Positions 46,941 through 55,843 of a DNA stretch of 64,000 nucleotides are shown here, one piece after another. Made by a program: the position numbers and the translations under genes. The notes beneath the pieces were generated by a model. The model saw nothing but the letters and a program-made list of their open reading frames with translations, made no database searches and was not told the origin of the DNA. The stretch is from positions 310,001 to 374,000 of the forward strand of contig NZ_VOIW01000003.1 of assembly GCF_009659625.1 (NCBI RefSeq), given 5' to 3'. Position 1 is the first letter of the stretch, and the number at the start of each line of letters is the position of its first letter. The DNA comes from Pseudomonas haemolytica. Lineage in GTDB: Bacteria > Pseudomonadota > Gammaproteobacteria > Pseudomonadales > Pseudomonadaceae.

Positions 46941-47683
46941 ATGTCCTGATCGTTGATGACGAACCCCAAGCCCGCGAGCGACTGAGCCGTCTAGTCAGTG
47001 AACTCGAGGGTTATACAGTCCTTGAACCGAGTGCCACCAGCGGGGAGGAGGCGTTGACGCTGATCGATAGCCTCAAGCCGGACGTGGTGCTGCTCGATAT
47101 CCGTATGCCGGGCCTCGATGGCTTGCAAGTTGCCGCCCGCCTGAGCGAGCGCGAGTCGCCCCCGGCTGTGGTGTTATGTGCGGCCCAGGATGAGTTTTCT
47201 GCACAGACGCTGGAAGACAGCGGTGCCAGTTTTCTCGTCAAGCCAGCCACTGTCGAAGCCTTGCTCAAGGCCTTGAAAAAAGCCGAGCGCCCCAACCGTG
47301 TCCAACTCGCTGCTCTGACCCAGCCGGCGGCCCAAAGTGGTAACGGGCCACGCAGTCATATCAGTGCGCGCACCCGAAAGGGCATCGAGCTGATCCCACT
47401 TGACCAGGTCGTCTATTTTATTGCCGATCACAAGTACGTGACCCTGCGTCATGAGTCGGGTGAGGTGCTGCTCGATGAGCCGCTCAAGGCCCTCGAGGAC
47501 GAGTTTGGTGATCGCTTTGTGCGCATCCATCGCAACGCGCTGGTCGCCCGAGAACGTATCGAGCGCTTGCAGCGCACGCCCCTGGGCCACTTTCAGCTAT
47601 TCCTGAAAGGGCTCAACGGCGATGCCTTGATTGTCAGCCGACGCCACGTCGCCGGCGTGCGAAAAATGATGCAGCAGCTTTAG
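46937..47683 (+). CDS. algR: Response regulator AlgR (LytTR type)
   Basis: The 248-residue protein has a receiver domain with D7, D8 and phospho-acceptor D54 (VVLLDIRMPGLDG). The C-terminal LytTR DNA-binding domain (about residues 140-245) has 'VYFIADHKYVTLRHESGEVLL' and 'FVRIHRNALVARERI'. Length equals P. aeruginosa AlgR. AlgR controls alginate, twitching motility and other virulence-type traits. The ATG at 46937 overlaps the stop of the algZ remnant. All receiver residues are intact although the kinase gene is broken, so phosphorylation, if any, must come from elsewhere. hemC follows 138 bases downstream. Confidence 0.96.
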   Translation: MNVLIVDDEPQARERLSRLVSELEGYTVLEPSATSGEEALTLIDSLKPDVVLLDIRMPGLDGLQVAARLSERESPPAVVLCAAQDEFSAQTLEDSGASFLVKPATVEALLKALKKAERPNRVQLAALTQPAAQSGNGPRSHISARTRKGIELIPLDQVVYFIADHKYVTLRHESGEVLLDEPLKALEDEFGDRFVRIHRNALVARERIERLQRTPLGHFQLFLKGLNGDALIVSRRHVAGVRKMMQQL

Positions 47684-47821
47684 CCCAAGGGCTGCGGCGC
47701 GGTCTGCATTCCTTATCCCGGTGCGTTGTGGCCAGGGAGGCCCCGCACTTGCTGATTCAAATCAAAGCGTATTTGCCTGAGCTGTTATTATCGCCCGTAT
47801 CTATTCAGTACGGATTGATCC

Positions 47822-48763
47822 ATGTCCTCTCGCGAAATCCGCATCGCCACCCGTAAAAGTGCCCTGGCCTTGTGGCAGGCCGAATACGTCAAAGCACGTC
47901 TTGAGCAAGCCCATCCGGGCCTCAAGGTCTCCCTTGTGCCCATGGTTAGTCGCGGTGACAAACTGCTTGACTCACCGCTGTCGAAAATCGGCGGCAAGGG
48001 CCTGTTCGTCAAAGAACTGGAAACCGCGCTGCTGGAAAACGAAGCCGATATCGCCGTGCATTCGATGAAAGATGTGCCCATGGACTTCCCAGAAGGCCTG
48101 GGCCTTTTTTGCATCTGTGAACGCGAAGACCCGCGCGATGCCTTTGTTTCTAACACCTACGCGTCCCTGGATGAATTGCCGCTGGGCAGTATCGTCGGCA
48201 CTTCCAGCCTGCGTCGACAGGCCCAGTTGTTGACCCGGCGCCCCGATTTGCAGATCCGCTTCCTGCGCGGCAACGTCAACACCCGCCTGGCCAAGTTGGA
48301 CGCCGGCGAATATGACGCGATCATCCTCGCCGCCGCCGGCCTGATCCGTCTGGGCTTCGAAGACCGCATCACGTCGGCCATCAGCGTCGAAGACAGCTTG
48401 CCCGCCGGCGGGCAGGGCGCAGTCGGCATCGAATGTCGCACTGCCGACAGCGCAATCCATGCACTGCTCAAGCCCCTTGATCATGCGGATACCGAAGTGC
48501 GTGTCACCGCCGAACGTGCGTTGAACAAACACCTCAACGGTGGCTGCCAAGTACCAATCGCCTGCTATGCCGTACTCGAAGGTGAAAACCTGTGGCTGCG
48601 TGGCCTGGTGGGTGACCCGGACGGCGGTACCCTGCTGACTGCCGAAGTGCGTGGGCCGCAGCGTGATGCCGCGGCCTTGGGTATTCAGGTCGCCGAGGAG
48701 CTGCTGGAAAAAGGTGCCGGTGCCATTCTGCAAAAAGTCTATGGCGAGGCCGGCCCGCAGTGA
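47822..48763 (+). CDS. hemC: Porphobilinogen deaminase (hydroxymethylbilane synthase)
   Basis: The 313-residue enzyme has the dipyrromethane cofactor cysteine C242 in [13 protein letters not shown], plus '[19 protein letters not shown]' and '[26 protein letters not shown]'. It joins four porphobilinogens in heme synthesis. It is the first of a hemC-hemD-hemX-hemY cluster directly behind algR; hemD starts within its stop codon. Confidence 0.97.
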   Translation: MSSREIRIATRKSALALWQAEYVKARLEQAHPGLKVSLVPMVSRGDKLLDSPLSKIGGKGLFVKELETALLENEADIAVHSMKDVPMDFPEGLGLFCICEREDPRDAFVSNTYASLDELPLGSIVGTSSLRRQAQLLTRRPDLQIRFLRGNVNTRLAKLDAGEYDAIILAAAGLIRLGFEDRITSAISVEDSLPAGGQGAVGIECRTADSAIHALLKPLDHADTEVRVTAERALNKHLNGGCQVPIACYAVLEGENLWLRGLVGDPDGGTLLTAEVRGPQRDAAALGIQVAEELLEKGAGAILQKVYGEAGPQ

Positions 48764-49518
48764 CCAACTGGCGCGTGCTGCTGACGCGGCCTGCCGAGGA
48801 GTCGATGGCCCTGGGAGCCTTGTTGTCCGAGGCCGGTATTTACAGCAGCAGCTTGCCTTTGCTGCAGACCGAAGCGTTGCCGATCACGCCCGACCAACAA
48901 GCGTTGTTCGGCGCGTTGCAGCGTTATTGCGCGGTCATCGTGGTGAGCAAGCCGGCCGCGCGCCTGGCCTTGCAACGGTTGGGGGATGCCGTGGCGCCAA
49001 TGCCCTGGTTCAGCGTTGGCGCGGCGACGGCACAGATTCTGGCCGGTCATGGCCTCGATGTTCACTACCCTGCCACTGGCGATGACAGCGAAGCCTTGCT
49101 TCAATTGCCCGCATTGCGAGAGGCTATTGCACAGCCGGGCGCCCGGGTGCTGATCCTGCGCGGCGAGGGCGGGCGGGAGTTGTTGGCAGAGCGTTTGCGC
49201 GAGCAAGGTGCTAGTGTCGACTACCTGGAATTGTATCGGCGTTTTCTTCCTGCCTACGAGAAGGGCGCACTGGTGCAGCGCATCCAGTTGGAACGCTTGA
49301 ACGGCCTGGTGGTCAGCAGTGGGCAGGGTTTTTTACACCTGCAAGCCTTGGCCGGCCTCGATTGGCCACAGGTGGCACAGCTGCCGTTGTTCGTGCCCAG
49401 CCCTCGCGTGTACGAGATGGCGCGGGCTGCTGGCGCAGAAAAAGTTGTGGATTGTCGTGGCGCGAGTGCCGCGGCTTTGTTAGTGGCGTTAGGGAGCCAT
49501 CCCGTTCCCACTCTCTGA
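48760..49518 (+). CDS. hemD: Uroporphyrinogen-III synthase
   Basis: The 252-residue protein has the HemD pattern: '[32 protein letters not shown]', '[11 protein letters not shown]' and '[44 protein letters not shown]'. It closes hydroxymethylbilane to uroporphyrinogen III. The GTG start overlaps the hemC stop (GTGA), giving coupled translation. Confidence 0.94.
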   Translation: MTNWRVLLTRPAEESMALGALLSEAGIYSSSLPLLQTEALPITPDQQALFGALQRYCAVIVVSKPAARLALQRLGDAVAPMPWFSVGAATAQILAGHGLDVHYPATGDDSEALLQLPALREAIAQPGARVLILRGEGGRELLAERLREQGASVDYLELYRRFLPAYEKGALVQRIQLERLNGLVVSSGQGFLHLQALAGLDWPQVAQLPLFVPSPRVYEMARAAGAEKVVDCRGASAAALLVALGSHPVPTL

Positions 49519-49536
49519 TACGCAAAGGACGGATAC

Positions 49537-50652
49537 GTGAGCGAAACAGCCTTGCCTAAAGATGAAGCTCAGCCCGCGCTTGTTGCGCCGGTCGAGACAC
49601 CGGTCAGTGCACCACGCCGTGGCAATGGCCTGGCAATCGTCGCCTTGCTGCTGGGTGCTGCGGGCGTTGCCGCTGGCGGCTGGGGGATCTGGCAGGTCCG
49701 CGCCCTGCAAGCCAGCAGCCAGCAGCAGTTGGGCCAGGTGCAGACCCTGGATGACCAGTCCCAGAGCCTCAAGCAAAGCCAGCAACAGTTGGCGGCCCGC
49801 CTGGCACAGTTGCCAGGAGCGGACGAGTTGGAGGAGCGCCGCCGCCTGGTCGCCCAGCTTCAGGGTGACCAGCAGCGTTTGAACCAACGTCTGGAAACGG
49901 TGCTGGGTGCCAGCCGCAAGGACTGGCGCCTGGCCGAGGCCGAGCATCTGATCCGTCTGGCCAGCTTGCGTTTGTCCGCCTTGCAAGATATCAACAGCGC
50001 CCAGTCGCTGGTGCAGGGTGCCGACGAGATTCTTCGCGAGCAGAGCGACCCTGGTGCATTCGCGGCGCGCGAGCAACTGGCCAAGAGCCTGGCCGCGCTA
50101 CGCAGCACCGAACAACCGGATCGTACTGGCCTGTACCTGCAACTGGCGGCCTTGCGTGACCAGGTCGTGCAACTGGCGGCGATTGCGCCCGAGTATCAAC
50201 TCACCGAGCCTGCTTCCCAAGGGCGGCCTACCGGCGACACGGAGAACCGGTTGAGCCAGTGGTGGGAACAGATCTCCCGTTATTTCCGCATCGACTTCAA
50301 CCCGGATGACAACATCCGCCCATTGTTGGCGGGCCAGGGCTTGAACCAAGTACGGCTGGCCCTGAGCCTGGCGCTGGAGCAGGCGCAGTGGGCCGCGCTT
50401 AACGGCGAGTCGGCGGTGTACAGCCGCTCGCTGGGGGAAGCGCGCAGCGTGTTGCAGAGCAACTTCAACCAGGACAACCCGCAGAGCAAGGCAATGCTGG
50501 CGCGTATCGCTGAGCTCGAGCCCAAGGCCGTGTCGGTGGTGACGCCTGATCTGGCTGCGAGCCTGGCCGCTGTGCAGGCATACCTTGAACGTCGTCATCT
50601 GTCTGCCGACGAAGCCAAGGCCTCGGCTGGCAAACCGGCGACCCAGGAGTAG
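49537..50652 (+). CDS. hemX: HemX family membrane protein
   Basis: The 371-residue protein has a cytoplasmic N-terminal tail, one membrane helix at about residues 30-50 ('GLAIVALLLGAAGVAAGGWGIWQV') and a coiled-coil and helical outer part. The HemX segment is 'DWRLAEAEHLIRLASLRLSALQDINSAQSLVQGADEILRE'. It is often labelled uroporphyrin-III C-methyltransferase, but it lacks methyltransferase motifs, so a regulatory or scaffold role is more likely. The start is GTG. It is in the hem operon between hemD and hemY. Confidence 0.9.
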   Translation: MSETALPKDEAQPALVAPVETPVSAPRRGNGLAIVALLLGAAGVAAGGWGIWQVRALQASSQQQLGQVQTLDDQSQSLKQSQQQLAARLAQLPGADELEERRRLVAQLQGDQQRLNQRLETVLGASRKDWRLAEAEHLIRLASLRLSALQDINSAQSLVQGADEILREQSDPGAFAAREQLAKSLAALRSTEQPDRTGLYLQLAALRDQVVQLAAIAPEYQLTEPASQGRPTGDTENRLSQWWEQISRYFRIDFNPDDNIRPLLAGQGLNQVRLALSLALEQAQWAALNGESAVYSRSLGEARSVLQSNFNQDNPQSKAMLARIAELEPKAVSVVTPDLAASLAAVQAYLERRHLSADEAKASAGKPATQE

Positions 50653-50657
50653 AGCTG

Positions 50658-51899
50658 ATGAAGCGTTTCTATGTGATCCTGGTACTGGCGATAGCGGTCG
50701 CCCTGGCATTGGGCGTGGGCATTTCGAAACATACCGGCTACGTGCTGATTACCTACCCTCATTTACTGCATTACGAATCAAGCCTGTGGGCCACGTTGGT
50801 AGCGGTGTTTGCCATCGGCCTGGGAATCTACCTGATTCGCGCGTTATTGATGCTGGTGACCACTTCCGGTGGCGTGGTCAATCCGTGGTCGCGACGCAAC
50901 CGCAGCCGCCGCGTGCAAATTGCCATCGAGCAAGGCCAGATGGACCTCGCCGAGGGCCGCTGGGCGAGCGCTGAGCGACACTTGCATCGCGCCGCAGAAG
51001 CGGAGCGCCAGCCACTGCTGTATTACATCGGTGCTGCTCGTGCGGCTAATGAGCAGGGCCGTTACGAAGAGTCCGACGGCTTGCTGGAGCGCGCCCTGGA
51101 GCGCCAGCCGCAGGCCGAATTGGCTGTTGCTCTGAGCCATGCGCAATTGCAGATGGATCGCGGCGATACTGAGGGCGCCTTGGTCACTCTTCAAGCGATG
51201 CACGAGCGTCACCCTCATAATGCGCAGGTGCTGCGACAACTGCAGCGCCTGCATCAGCAGCGGGGCGATTGGTCGTCCGTGATTCGCCTGCTGCCTGAGT
51301 TGCGCAAGGACAAAGTCTTGCCCGCCAGCGAGCTGGCCGAGCTGGAGCGTCGCGCCTGGGGTGAAAACCTGAACCTGGCCGCCCAGCGCGAAGAGCAGGG
51401 TGAAGCCGGTTTGCAGTCTCTGGAACGGGCCTGGGAGCAATTGACTTCTGCCCAGCGCCAGCAGCCGCAATTGGTGCTGGCTTATGCCGACCAATTGCGG
51501 CGCCTGGGCGCTGAAGTCAAGGCCGAGGAAGTATTGCGTGGTGCGCTCAAGCGCGGTTACGACAGCCACCTTATTCGGCTTTACGGCCTGCTGCGGGGCA
51601 GTGATCCGGCGCGCCAATTGAAATTTGCCGAAGGCTGGACCAAGGACCATCCAGGTGATGCCAGTTTGCTGTTGACGCTGGGCCGCCTGTGCCTGCAAAA
51701 CAGTCTGTGGGGCAAGGCGCGGGACTATCTGGAAAGCAGCCTGCAAGTACAGCGCAATCCTGAAGCCTGTGCCGAATTGGCTCGTCTGCTGGCCCAGTTG
51801 GGCGACACTGAACGCAGCAACCAGCTGTTTCAGGAAGGCCTGGGGTTGCTCGACAATCGTCTGCTGTCCTCGCCGTTGCCAGTGCCCGCGCGAGTCTGA
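50658..51899 (+). CDS. hemY: HemY-type tetratricopeptide membrane protein
   Basis: The 413-residue protein has two N-terminal membrane helices (about residues 4-24 and 39-62) followed by TPR-like helical repeats from about residue 90 ('GQMDLAEGRWASAERHLHRAAEAE', 'LLYYIGAARAANEQGRYEESDGLLERAL'). It is the enterobacterial-type HemY, not the protoporphyrinogen oxidase of the same name, and its role in heme or cell-wall coordination is unclear. It starts 5 bases after hemX. Confidence 0.92.
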   Translation: MKRFYVILVLAIAVALALGVGISKHTGYVLITYPHLLHYESSLWATLVAVFAIGLGIYLIRALLMLVTTSGGVVNPWSRRNRSRRVQIAIEQGQMDLAEGRWASAERHLHRAAEAERQPLLYYIGAARAANEQGRYEESDGLLERALERQPQAELAVALSHAQLQMDRGDTEGALVTLQAMHERHPHNAQVLRQLQRLHQQRGDWSSVIRLLPELRKDKVLPASELAELERRAWGENLNLAAQREEQGEAGLQSLERAWEQLTSAQRQQPQLVLAYADQLRRLGAEVKAEEVLRGALKRGYDSHLIRLYGLLRGSDPARQLKFAEGWTKDHPGDASLLLTLGRLCLQNSLWGKARDYLESSLQVQRNPEACAELARLLAQLGDTERSNQLFQEGLGLLDNRLLSSPLPVPARV

Positions 51900-52135
51900 A
51901 GTAGGAAAGGGTGAATGGATTGGCTCGGACCGTTCTGACACCCTATCCTTCAGCCCCTGTAAATGCTTGGCTTAAGTGGCCTTGTTACTAATTCCTACTT
52001 GATGTAATTGGATTTCCTCCGGAGCCTGGCGGGATGTCCGTATGTTTTCGAGGAATTGTCTGCTCCAAGGCGTATTGAAAGAGGTCGGGCCTTTCCTCTA
52101 CCGTAGCGACCTATCTCTTGCAGTGCGGATAAACA

Positions 52136-52657
52136 ATGTCTTTGGCCCCTTTACGCTCCTTGTTTTTCCTGGCGTTCATGGCTGGTGCGCTGACGTTGGG
52201 CGCGTCCTTTTATCTGGAATACGGCGCGCTGCTACAGCCTTGCTTTCTATGCCAGGTGCAACGCCTGTTCCTCGCCGCCTTTGCGCTGATCAACCTGATT
52301 GCCGCCTTTCATAATCCCGGGCGTTCCGGCCTTTGCTTGTATGGTCTGGCGAGCATGACTTGTGCGCTGCTCGGCGCCATTACCGCTGGGCGCCAAGTGT
52401 TGTTGCAGAATATGCCGTCAGGCCAGGTCTCAGAATGCTGGCCCAGCCTGCAATACATGATTGAAAACCTGTCGTTCTGGCAGGCAGCGCAATCTGTGTT
52501 CAACGGCACTGTCGATTGCGTCGAAATCAAGTGGACGCTATTTGAACTGAGCCTTCCGGAGTGGAGCTTGTTGTTCTTCGTGGCTATGTTGATCCTGGGC
52601 GCCATGCAATTTTCACGGTTGTTGCTCAGTAGGCCTTTGCGCCTCGCAAGGCCGTGA
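52136..52657 (+). CDS. dsbH: DsbB family disulphide bond formation protein
   Basis: The 173-residue protein has four membrane helices and both redox cysteine pairs: C-x2-C in 'QPCFLCQVQRLFL' and the second pair in 'SECWPSLQY...GTVDCVEIKW'. It would reoxidise DsbA and pass electrons to quinone in the inner membrane. Pseudomonads carry more than one dsbB gene; the symbol dsbH is the name I recall for the copy between hemY and algQ. A gap of 236 bases separates it from hemY, with no other gene seen. Confidence 0.88.
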   Translation: MSLAPLRSLFFLAFMAGALTLGASFYLEYGALLQPCFLCQVQRLFLAAFALINLIAAFHNPGRSGLCLYGLASMTCALLGAITAGRQVLLQNMPSGQVSECWPSLQYMIENLSFWQAAQSVFNGTVDCVEIKWTLFELSLPEWSLLFFVAMLILGAMQFSRLLLSRPLRLARP

Positions 52658-52866
52658 AAACAGGACTCAGGCTGTAGGAGTGGATTAAACACTTGTATGA
52701 ACATTCTCTCCTGCGTACCTTGAAGCCACAGTCATGCGGGCATAATCTGGCCCGCACGCGTTATCCAAACCATTTGTCAGACGCGGCCTTGTCCGGCTGC
52801 TGCTTTATCCTCGAAGTGTTGCGCAGGTACAGAGCGGCAGCGCCCCTATAGGGAAGAGAGATCATC

Positions 52867-53325
52867 ATGCTGGAAAGTTGTCAGAATGCTCAGGAACGCT
52901 GGGGTGGGGTGCACAAGCTGATCGATAGCTGGTTGAAGGCACGTCACGAACTGGTTCGGGCCTTTGATGCTCTCGGTGCCAAGCCCGAAGCATTGGCTGA
53001 GAATCGCGAGCCGTTGCAGGAGTTCTGTGAGGTGTTGGTGGACTACGTGTCTGCCGGCCATTTCGGTGTCTACGAGCAACTGACCAAGGAGGCGGAAGCT
53101 TTCGATGATCAGCGAGGTCTGGAGCTGGCCGAGACCCTTTACCCGCGCATTGATGTGATTACTGAAAAGCTGCTGGCGTTCACTGACCTGTGTGATGCAG
53201 GAAACTGTGTTGCAGAAAAATTCAAAGAGTTGGGAGCGCTGTTGCACGAGCGGTTCGAACTGGAAGACTGTTTGATTGAAGTGCTGCACAACGCCCATAA
53301 GGAAGAGGGAGTTACTCAAGCCTGA
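52867..53325 (+). CDS. algQ: Anti-sigma-70 factor AlgQ (Rsd family)
   Basis: The 152-residue helical protein matches Rsd/AlgQ: '[27 protein letters not shown]', '[33 protein letters not shown]'. Rsd proteins bind region 4 of sigma-70 and favour alternative sigma factors; AlgQ affects alginate and siderophore genes. GGGAAGAGAG precedes the ATG. A bidirectional terminator follows. Confidence 0.94.
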   Translation: MLESCQNAQERWGGVHKLIDSWLKARHELVRAFDALGAKPEALAENREPLQEFCEVLVDYVSAGHFGVYEQLTKEAEAFDDQRGLELAETLYPRIDVITEKLLAFTDLCDAGNCVAEKFKELGALLHERFELEDCLIEVLHNAHKEEGVTQA

Positions 53326-53341
53326 ACCTTGGTAGCCAGAC

Positions 53342-53371
53342 AAAAACGGTGCGCATGTCGCACCGTTTTTT
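53342..53371. terminator. Bidirectional terminator between algQ and FKBP gene
   Basis: AAAAACGGTGCG (53342-53353) pairs with CGCACCGTTTTT (53359-53370) around a 5-base loop. It serves both convergent genes. Confidence 0.92.
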
Positions 53372-53376
53372 ATGGG

Positions 53377-54054
53377 TCAGTGGCGAGTGCCGAGCAGTTC
53401 GATCTCGAACACCAGCGGCGTATAAGGCGGGATCAACTCACCCGCGCCGTCCGCGCCATAGGCCTGGGCCGAAGGAATCACCAGGCGCCATTTCGCACCC
53501 ACCGACATCTGTTGCAATGCACTGCTCCAGCCGCTGATCACGCTGTCCAGGCGGAACCACTGTGGCTGCGTACTTTTGTCGAAGACGGTCCCATCGGGCA
53601 GTCGCCCCACGTATTTCACCTGTACCTCATCGCTGGCCAACGGCTTGGTGCCAGTGCCCGGTGCCAACTCGGTGAGCAGGATTCCATCTGACAACTCGCG
53701 AACACCCCTGGCGGCTTTTTCCTGGGTCAGAAATTGCTGTTCGGCGGCGAGGGCTTTTTCGCTTTGAGGCACTTGGGCGTCAGCGGCGTTCTGCGCTTCA
53801 TGCTGGGCGAGGATTTGTTCGATGCGTGCGTTATCCAGTGCCAGCGGCTTGCCTTGGTAGGCTTGCTTGAGGCCATCGACCAGAGCCTGGATCTGTAGGT
53901 CGGGGACTTCCTGGCGCAACCGTTCGCCAAGGCTTGCGCCCAGGCTATAAGCGAGATCGTGCGAGTCCGCGACGGTGGTTTTTGACGACGCTTGCTCGCT
54001 CGCATCGGCCACGCAGATCGCCAAGCCAAGCACTAGAAAAAGGTAACGCGACAT
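53377..54054 (-). CDS. FKBP-type peptidyl-prolyl isomerase, periplasmic (FkpA-like)
   Basis: The 225-residue protein has a signal peptide (MSRYLFLVLGLAICVADA), an N-terminal FkpA-type dimerisation domain ('DLAYSLGASLGERLRQEVPDLQIQALVDGLKQAY') and a C-terminal FKBP domain ('VQVKYVGRLPDGTVFDKS...ISGWSSALQQMSVGAKWRLVIPS'). It should help fold envelope proteins. Of two close ATGs, 54054 has the ribosome-binding site GGGAG 7 bases away, whereas 54060 is too close to it. Confidence 0.92.
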   Translation of the reverse strand: MSRYLFLVLGLAICVADASEQASSKTTVADSHDLAYSLGASLGERLRQEVPDLQIQALVDGLKQAYQGKPLALDNARIEQILAQHEAQNAADAQVPQSEKALAAEQQFLTQEKAARGVRELSDGILLTELAPGTGTKPLASDEVQVKYVGRLPDGTVFDKSTQPQWFRLDSVISGWSSALQQMSVGAKWRLVIPSAQAYGADGAGELIPPYTPLVFEIELLGTRH

Positions 54055-54246
54055 AGGCATTCTCCCGGCGAAAGTGCGACGGATTATGGCAGTGTGAGTG
54101 GATGAAAAGTGCCGCGGTTTTTCGTTATATCGATAAGAATTTCCGTACGGTGCAACGCAAGGCGAACGATACTGTCAACATGCCCTAGCGGCGGTAAGAG
54201 CAGAGGGCTAGTATGAACCGCACCCACGTCAGCCAGGAGGTAAACC

Positions 54247-55332
54247 ATGTCGGCCAAACAGAAGCCTGTAAATACCCCGTTGCACTTACTCCAACAACTT
54301 TCGGGCAGCCTGCTCGAACATCTGGAAAGCGCGTGTTCCCAAGCCTTGGCCGATGCAGAAAAACTGCTCGCCAAACTGGAAAAACAACGCGGTAAAGCGC
54401 AAGAGAAACTGCATAAATCCCGCACCAAACTGCAAGACGCCGCTACTGCCGGCAAGTCCAAGGCGCAAGCCAAAGCCAAGGGCGCTGTCAAAGAACTTGA
54501 GGACCTGCTGGATGCCCTCAAGGATCGTCAAGCTGAAACCCGCAGCTACATTTCCCAACTCAAAAAAGACGCGCAAGAAAGCCTGAAGCTGGCGCAGGGT
54601 GTTGGTCGTGTGAAGGAAGCCGTAGCTAAAGCGCTGGGTGCTCGCACTCCTGCAAAAGTTGCAGCCAAGCCAACGGCTAAAACCGCTGTTGCGAAACCAG
54701 CCGCCAAGCCAGCTGCTAAAACTGCTGCTGCGAAACCAGCCGCCAAGCCAGCTGCTAAAACTGCTGCCGCGAAACCAGCCGCCAAGCCAGCTGCTAAAAC
54801 TGCTGCCGCGAAACCAGCCGCCAAGCCAGCTGCTAGAACTGCTGCCGCGAAACCAGCCGCCAAGCCAGCTGCTAGAACTGCTGCCGCGAAACCAGCCGCC
54901 AAGCCAGCTGCTAGAACTGCTGCCGCGAAACCAGCCGCCAAGCCAGCCGCTAAAACCGCTGCTGCGAAACCAGCCGCCAAGCCAGCTGCTAAAACCGCTG
55001 CTGCAAAACCGGCCGCCAAGCCAGCCGCTAAAACTGCTGCTGCGAAGCCAGCCGTGAAGCCAGCTGCCAAGCCTGCTGCTGCGAAACCAGCCGCCAAGCC
55101 AGCCGCTAAAACTGCTGCCGCGAAGCCAGCCGTGAAGCCAGCTGCCAAGCCTGCTGCTGCGAAACCAGCCGTGAAGCCAGCTGCCAAACCTGCTGCTGCG
55201 AAACCAGCCGCCAAACCCGCCACTCCAGCAGCACCTGCTACCACCCCGGCAGCATCCACCGCTCCATCCGCACCGGCCAACAGCACCCCTGCACCGGTAG
55301 CGCCAAGCACCACCCCAACCAGCGCTTCCTAA
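54247..55332 (+). CDS. algP: AlgP, histone H1-like protein with Lys-Pro-Ala repeats
   Basis: The 361-residue protein has an N-terminal helical or coiled-coil domain (about residues 1-130, 'PLHLLQQLSGSLLEHLESACSQALADAEKLLAKLEKQRG'), then a low-complexity tail. The tail is made of about 14 copies of a 13-residue unit based on TAAAKPAAKPAAK, and a final Pro/Ala/Thr/Ser part. The basic repeats resemble histone H1 and bind DNA; in P. aeruginosa AlgP (AlgR3) affects algD expression. AGGAGG precedes the ATG. The number of repeats is expected to vary between strains. Confidence 0.95.
   Translation: MSAKQKPVNTPLHLLQQLSGSLLEHLESACSQALADAEKLLAKLEKQRGKAQEKLHKSRTKLQDAATAGKSKAQAKAKGAVKELEDLLDALKDRQAETRSYISQLKKDAQESLKLAQGVGRVKEAVAKALGARTPAKVAAKPTAKTAVAKPAAKPAAKTAAAKPAAKPAAKTAAAKPAAKPAAKTAAAKPAAKPAARTAAAKPAAKPAARTAAAKPAAKPAARTAAAKPAAKPAAKTAAAKPAAKPAAKTAAAKPAAKPAAKTAAAKPAVKPAAKPAAAKPAAKPAAKTAAAKPAVKPAAKPAAAKPAVKPAAKPAAAKPAAKPATPAAPATTPAASTAPSAPANSTPAPVAPSTTPTSAS
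54682..55227 (+). repeat. 39-bp tandem repeat array inside algP
   Basis: Fourteen in-frame 39-bp units run from 54682 to 55227. Units 2-9 are nearly identical; units 4-6 carry an AGA (Arg) codon in place of AAA, and units 10-14 diverge (Val and Pro changes). The period keeps the frame whatever the copy number. Confidence 0.9.
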
Positions 55333-55793
55333 GTGTTGGTGACCACGACGCGCAGCTGCTGCAGCGCGTCGCGGTCCAGGTTGGCGGCTTCGGTCGCCAG
55401 GCCTTCAAGCCATTCGTTTTGACCCACGACCTCATTGATCGGCCATGCCTGCGCCCGTGCTTCCAAGCGCGCCAGCAGTGTCCGCTCGGCCTCCAGCTCC
55501 AGGGTTTTGACCCTTTCCCGTAGCGATGCCAATTGCGCATCCTGCTGTGCCATGCCTCGCCATTGCACGCGCACCAGTCGCAACGGTTCGACAACCTGTA
55601 CCTGCCACGGGTGGGCAATCTGTTGCAATGCCTGCACACGTTCGGGCGTATGCGCCACACCTCGTCGCTCCAGCCACGCACCACACAGCAGCAGGCACAC
55701 ATCCTCCCCTTGTTCCTGCAAGCGCAGGCAAGCGGCCTCTACACCCGGGCGGGCGTAAGTCGAGAGGGCAAAGCTCCACAGGTCAGCGCACAT
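55329..55793 (-). CDS. TIGR02444 family protein
   Basis: The 154-residue protein starts MCADLWSFALSTYARPGVEAACLRLQ and has 'DVCLLLCGAWLERRG', the TIGR02444 pattern, then a helical C-terminal half. The function is unknown. An upstream ATG at 55817 has no ribosome-binding site; 55793 has a weak one and matches the family start. Its stop overlaps the end of algP by 4 bases; it is divergent from the ABC-F gene. Confidence 0.82.
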   Translation of the reverse strand: MCADLWSFALSTYARPGVEAACLRLQEQGEDVCLLLCGAWLERRGVAHTPERVQALQQIAHPWQVQVVEPLRLVRVQWRGMAQQDAQLASLRERVKTLELEAERTLLARLEARAQAWPINEVVGQNEWLEGLATEAANLDRDALQQLRVVVTNT

Positions 55794-55843
55794 ATTCACA
55801 CCCAAGCCAGCGGCCAACGAAGCTGGTAGACTCCGCCGCCATT

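Noticed and set aside
54682..55227. Regular repeats that could be taken for a CRISPR array
   Set aside because: The units are contiguous, in frame and without spacers. They encode the AlgP tail, and no cas genes are present.
54546..55313. 255-codon Ala/Gly/Val-rich frame antisense to algP
   Set aside because: It is the mirror of the 39-bp repeats, so its open state and low complexity follow from the repeat.
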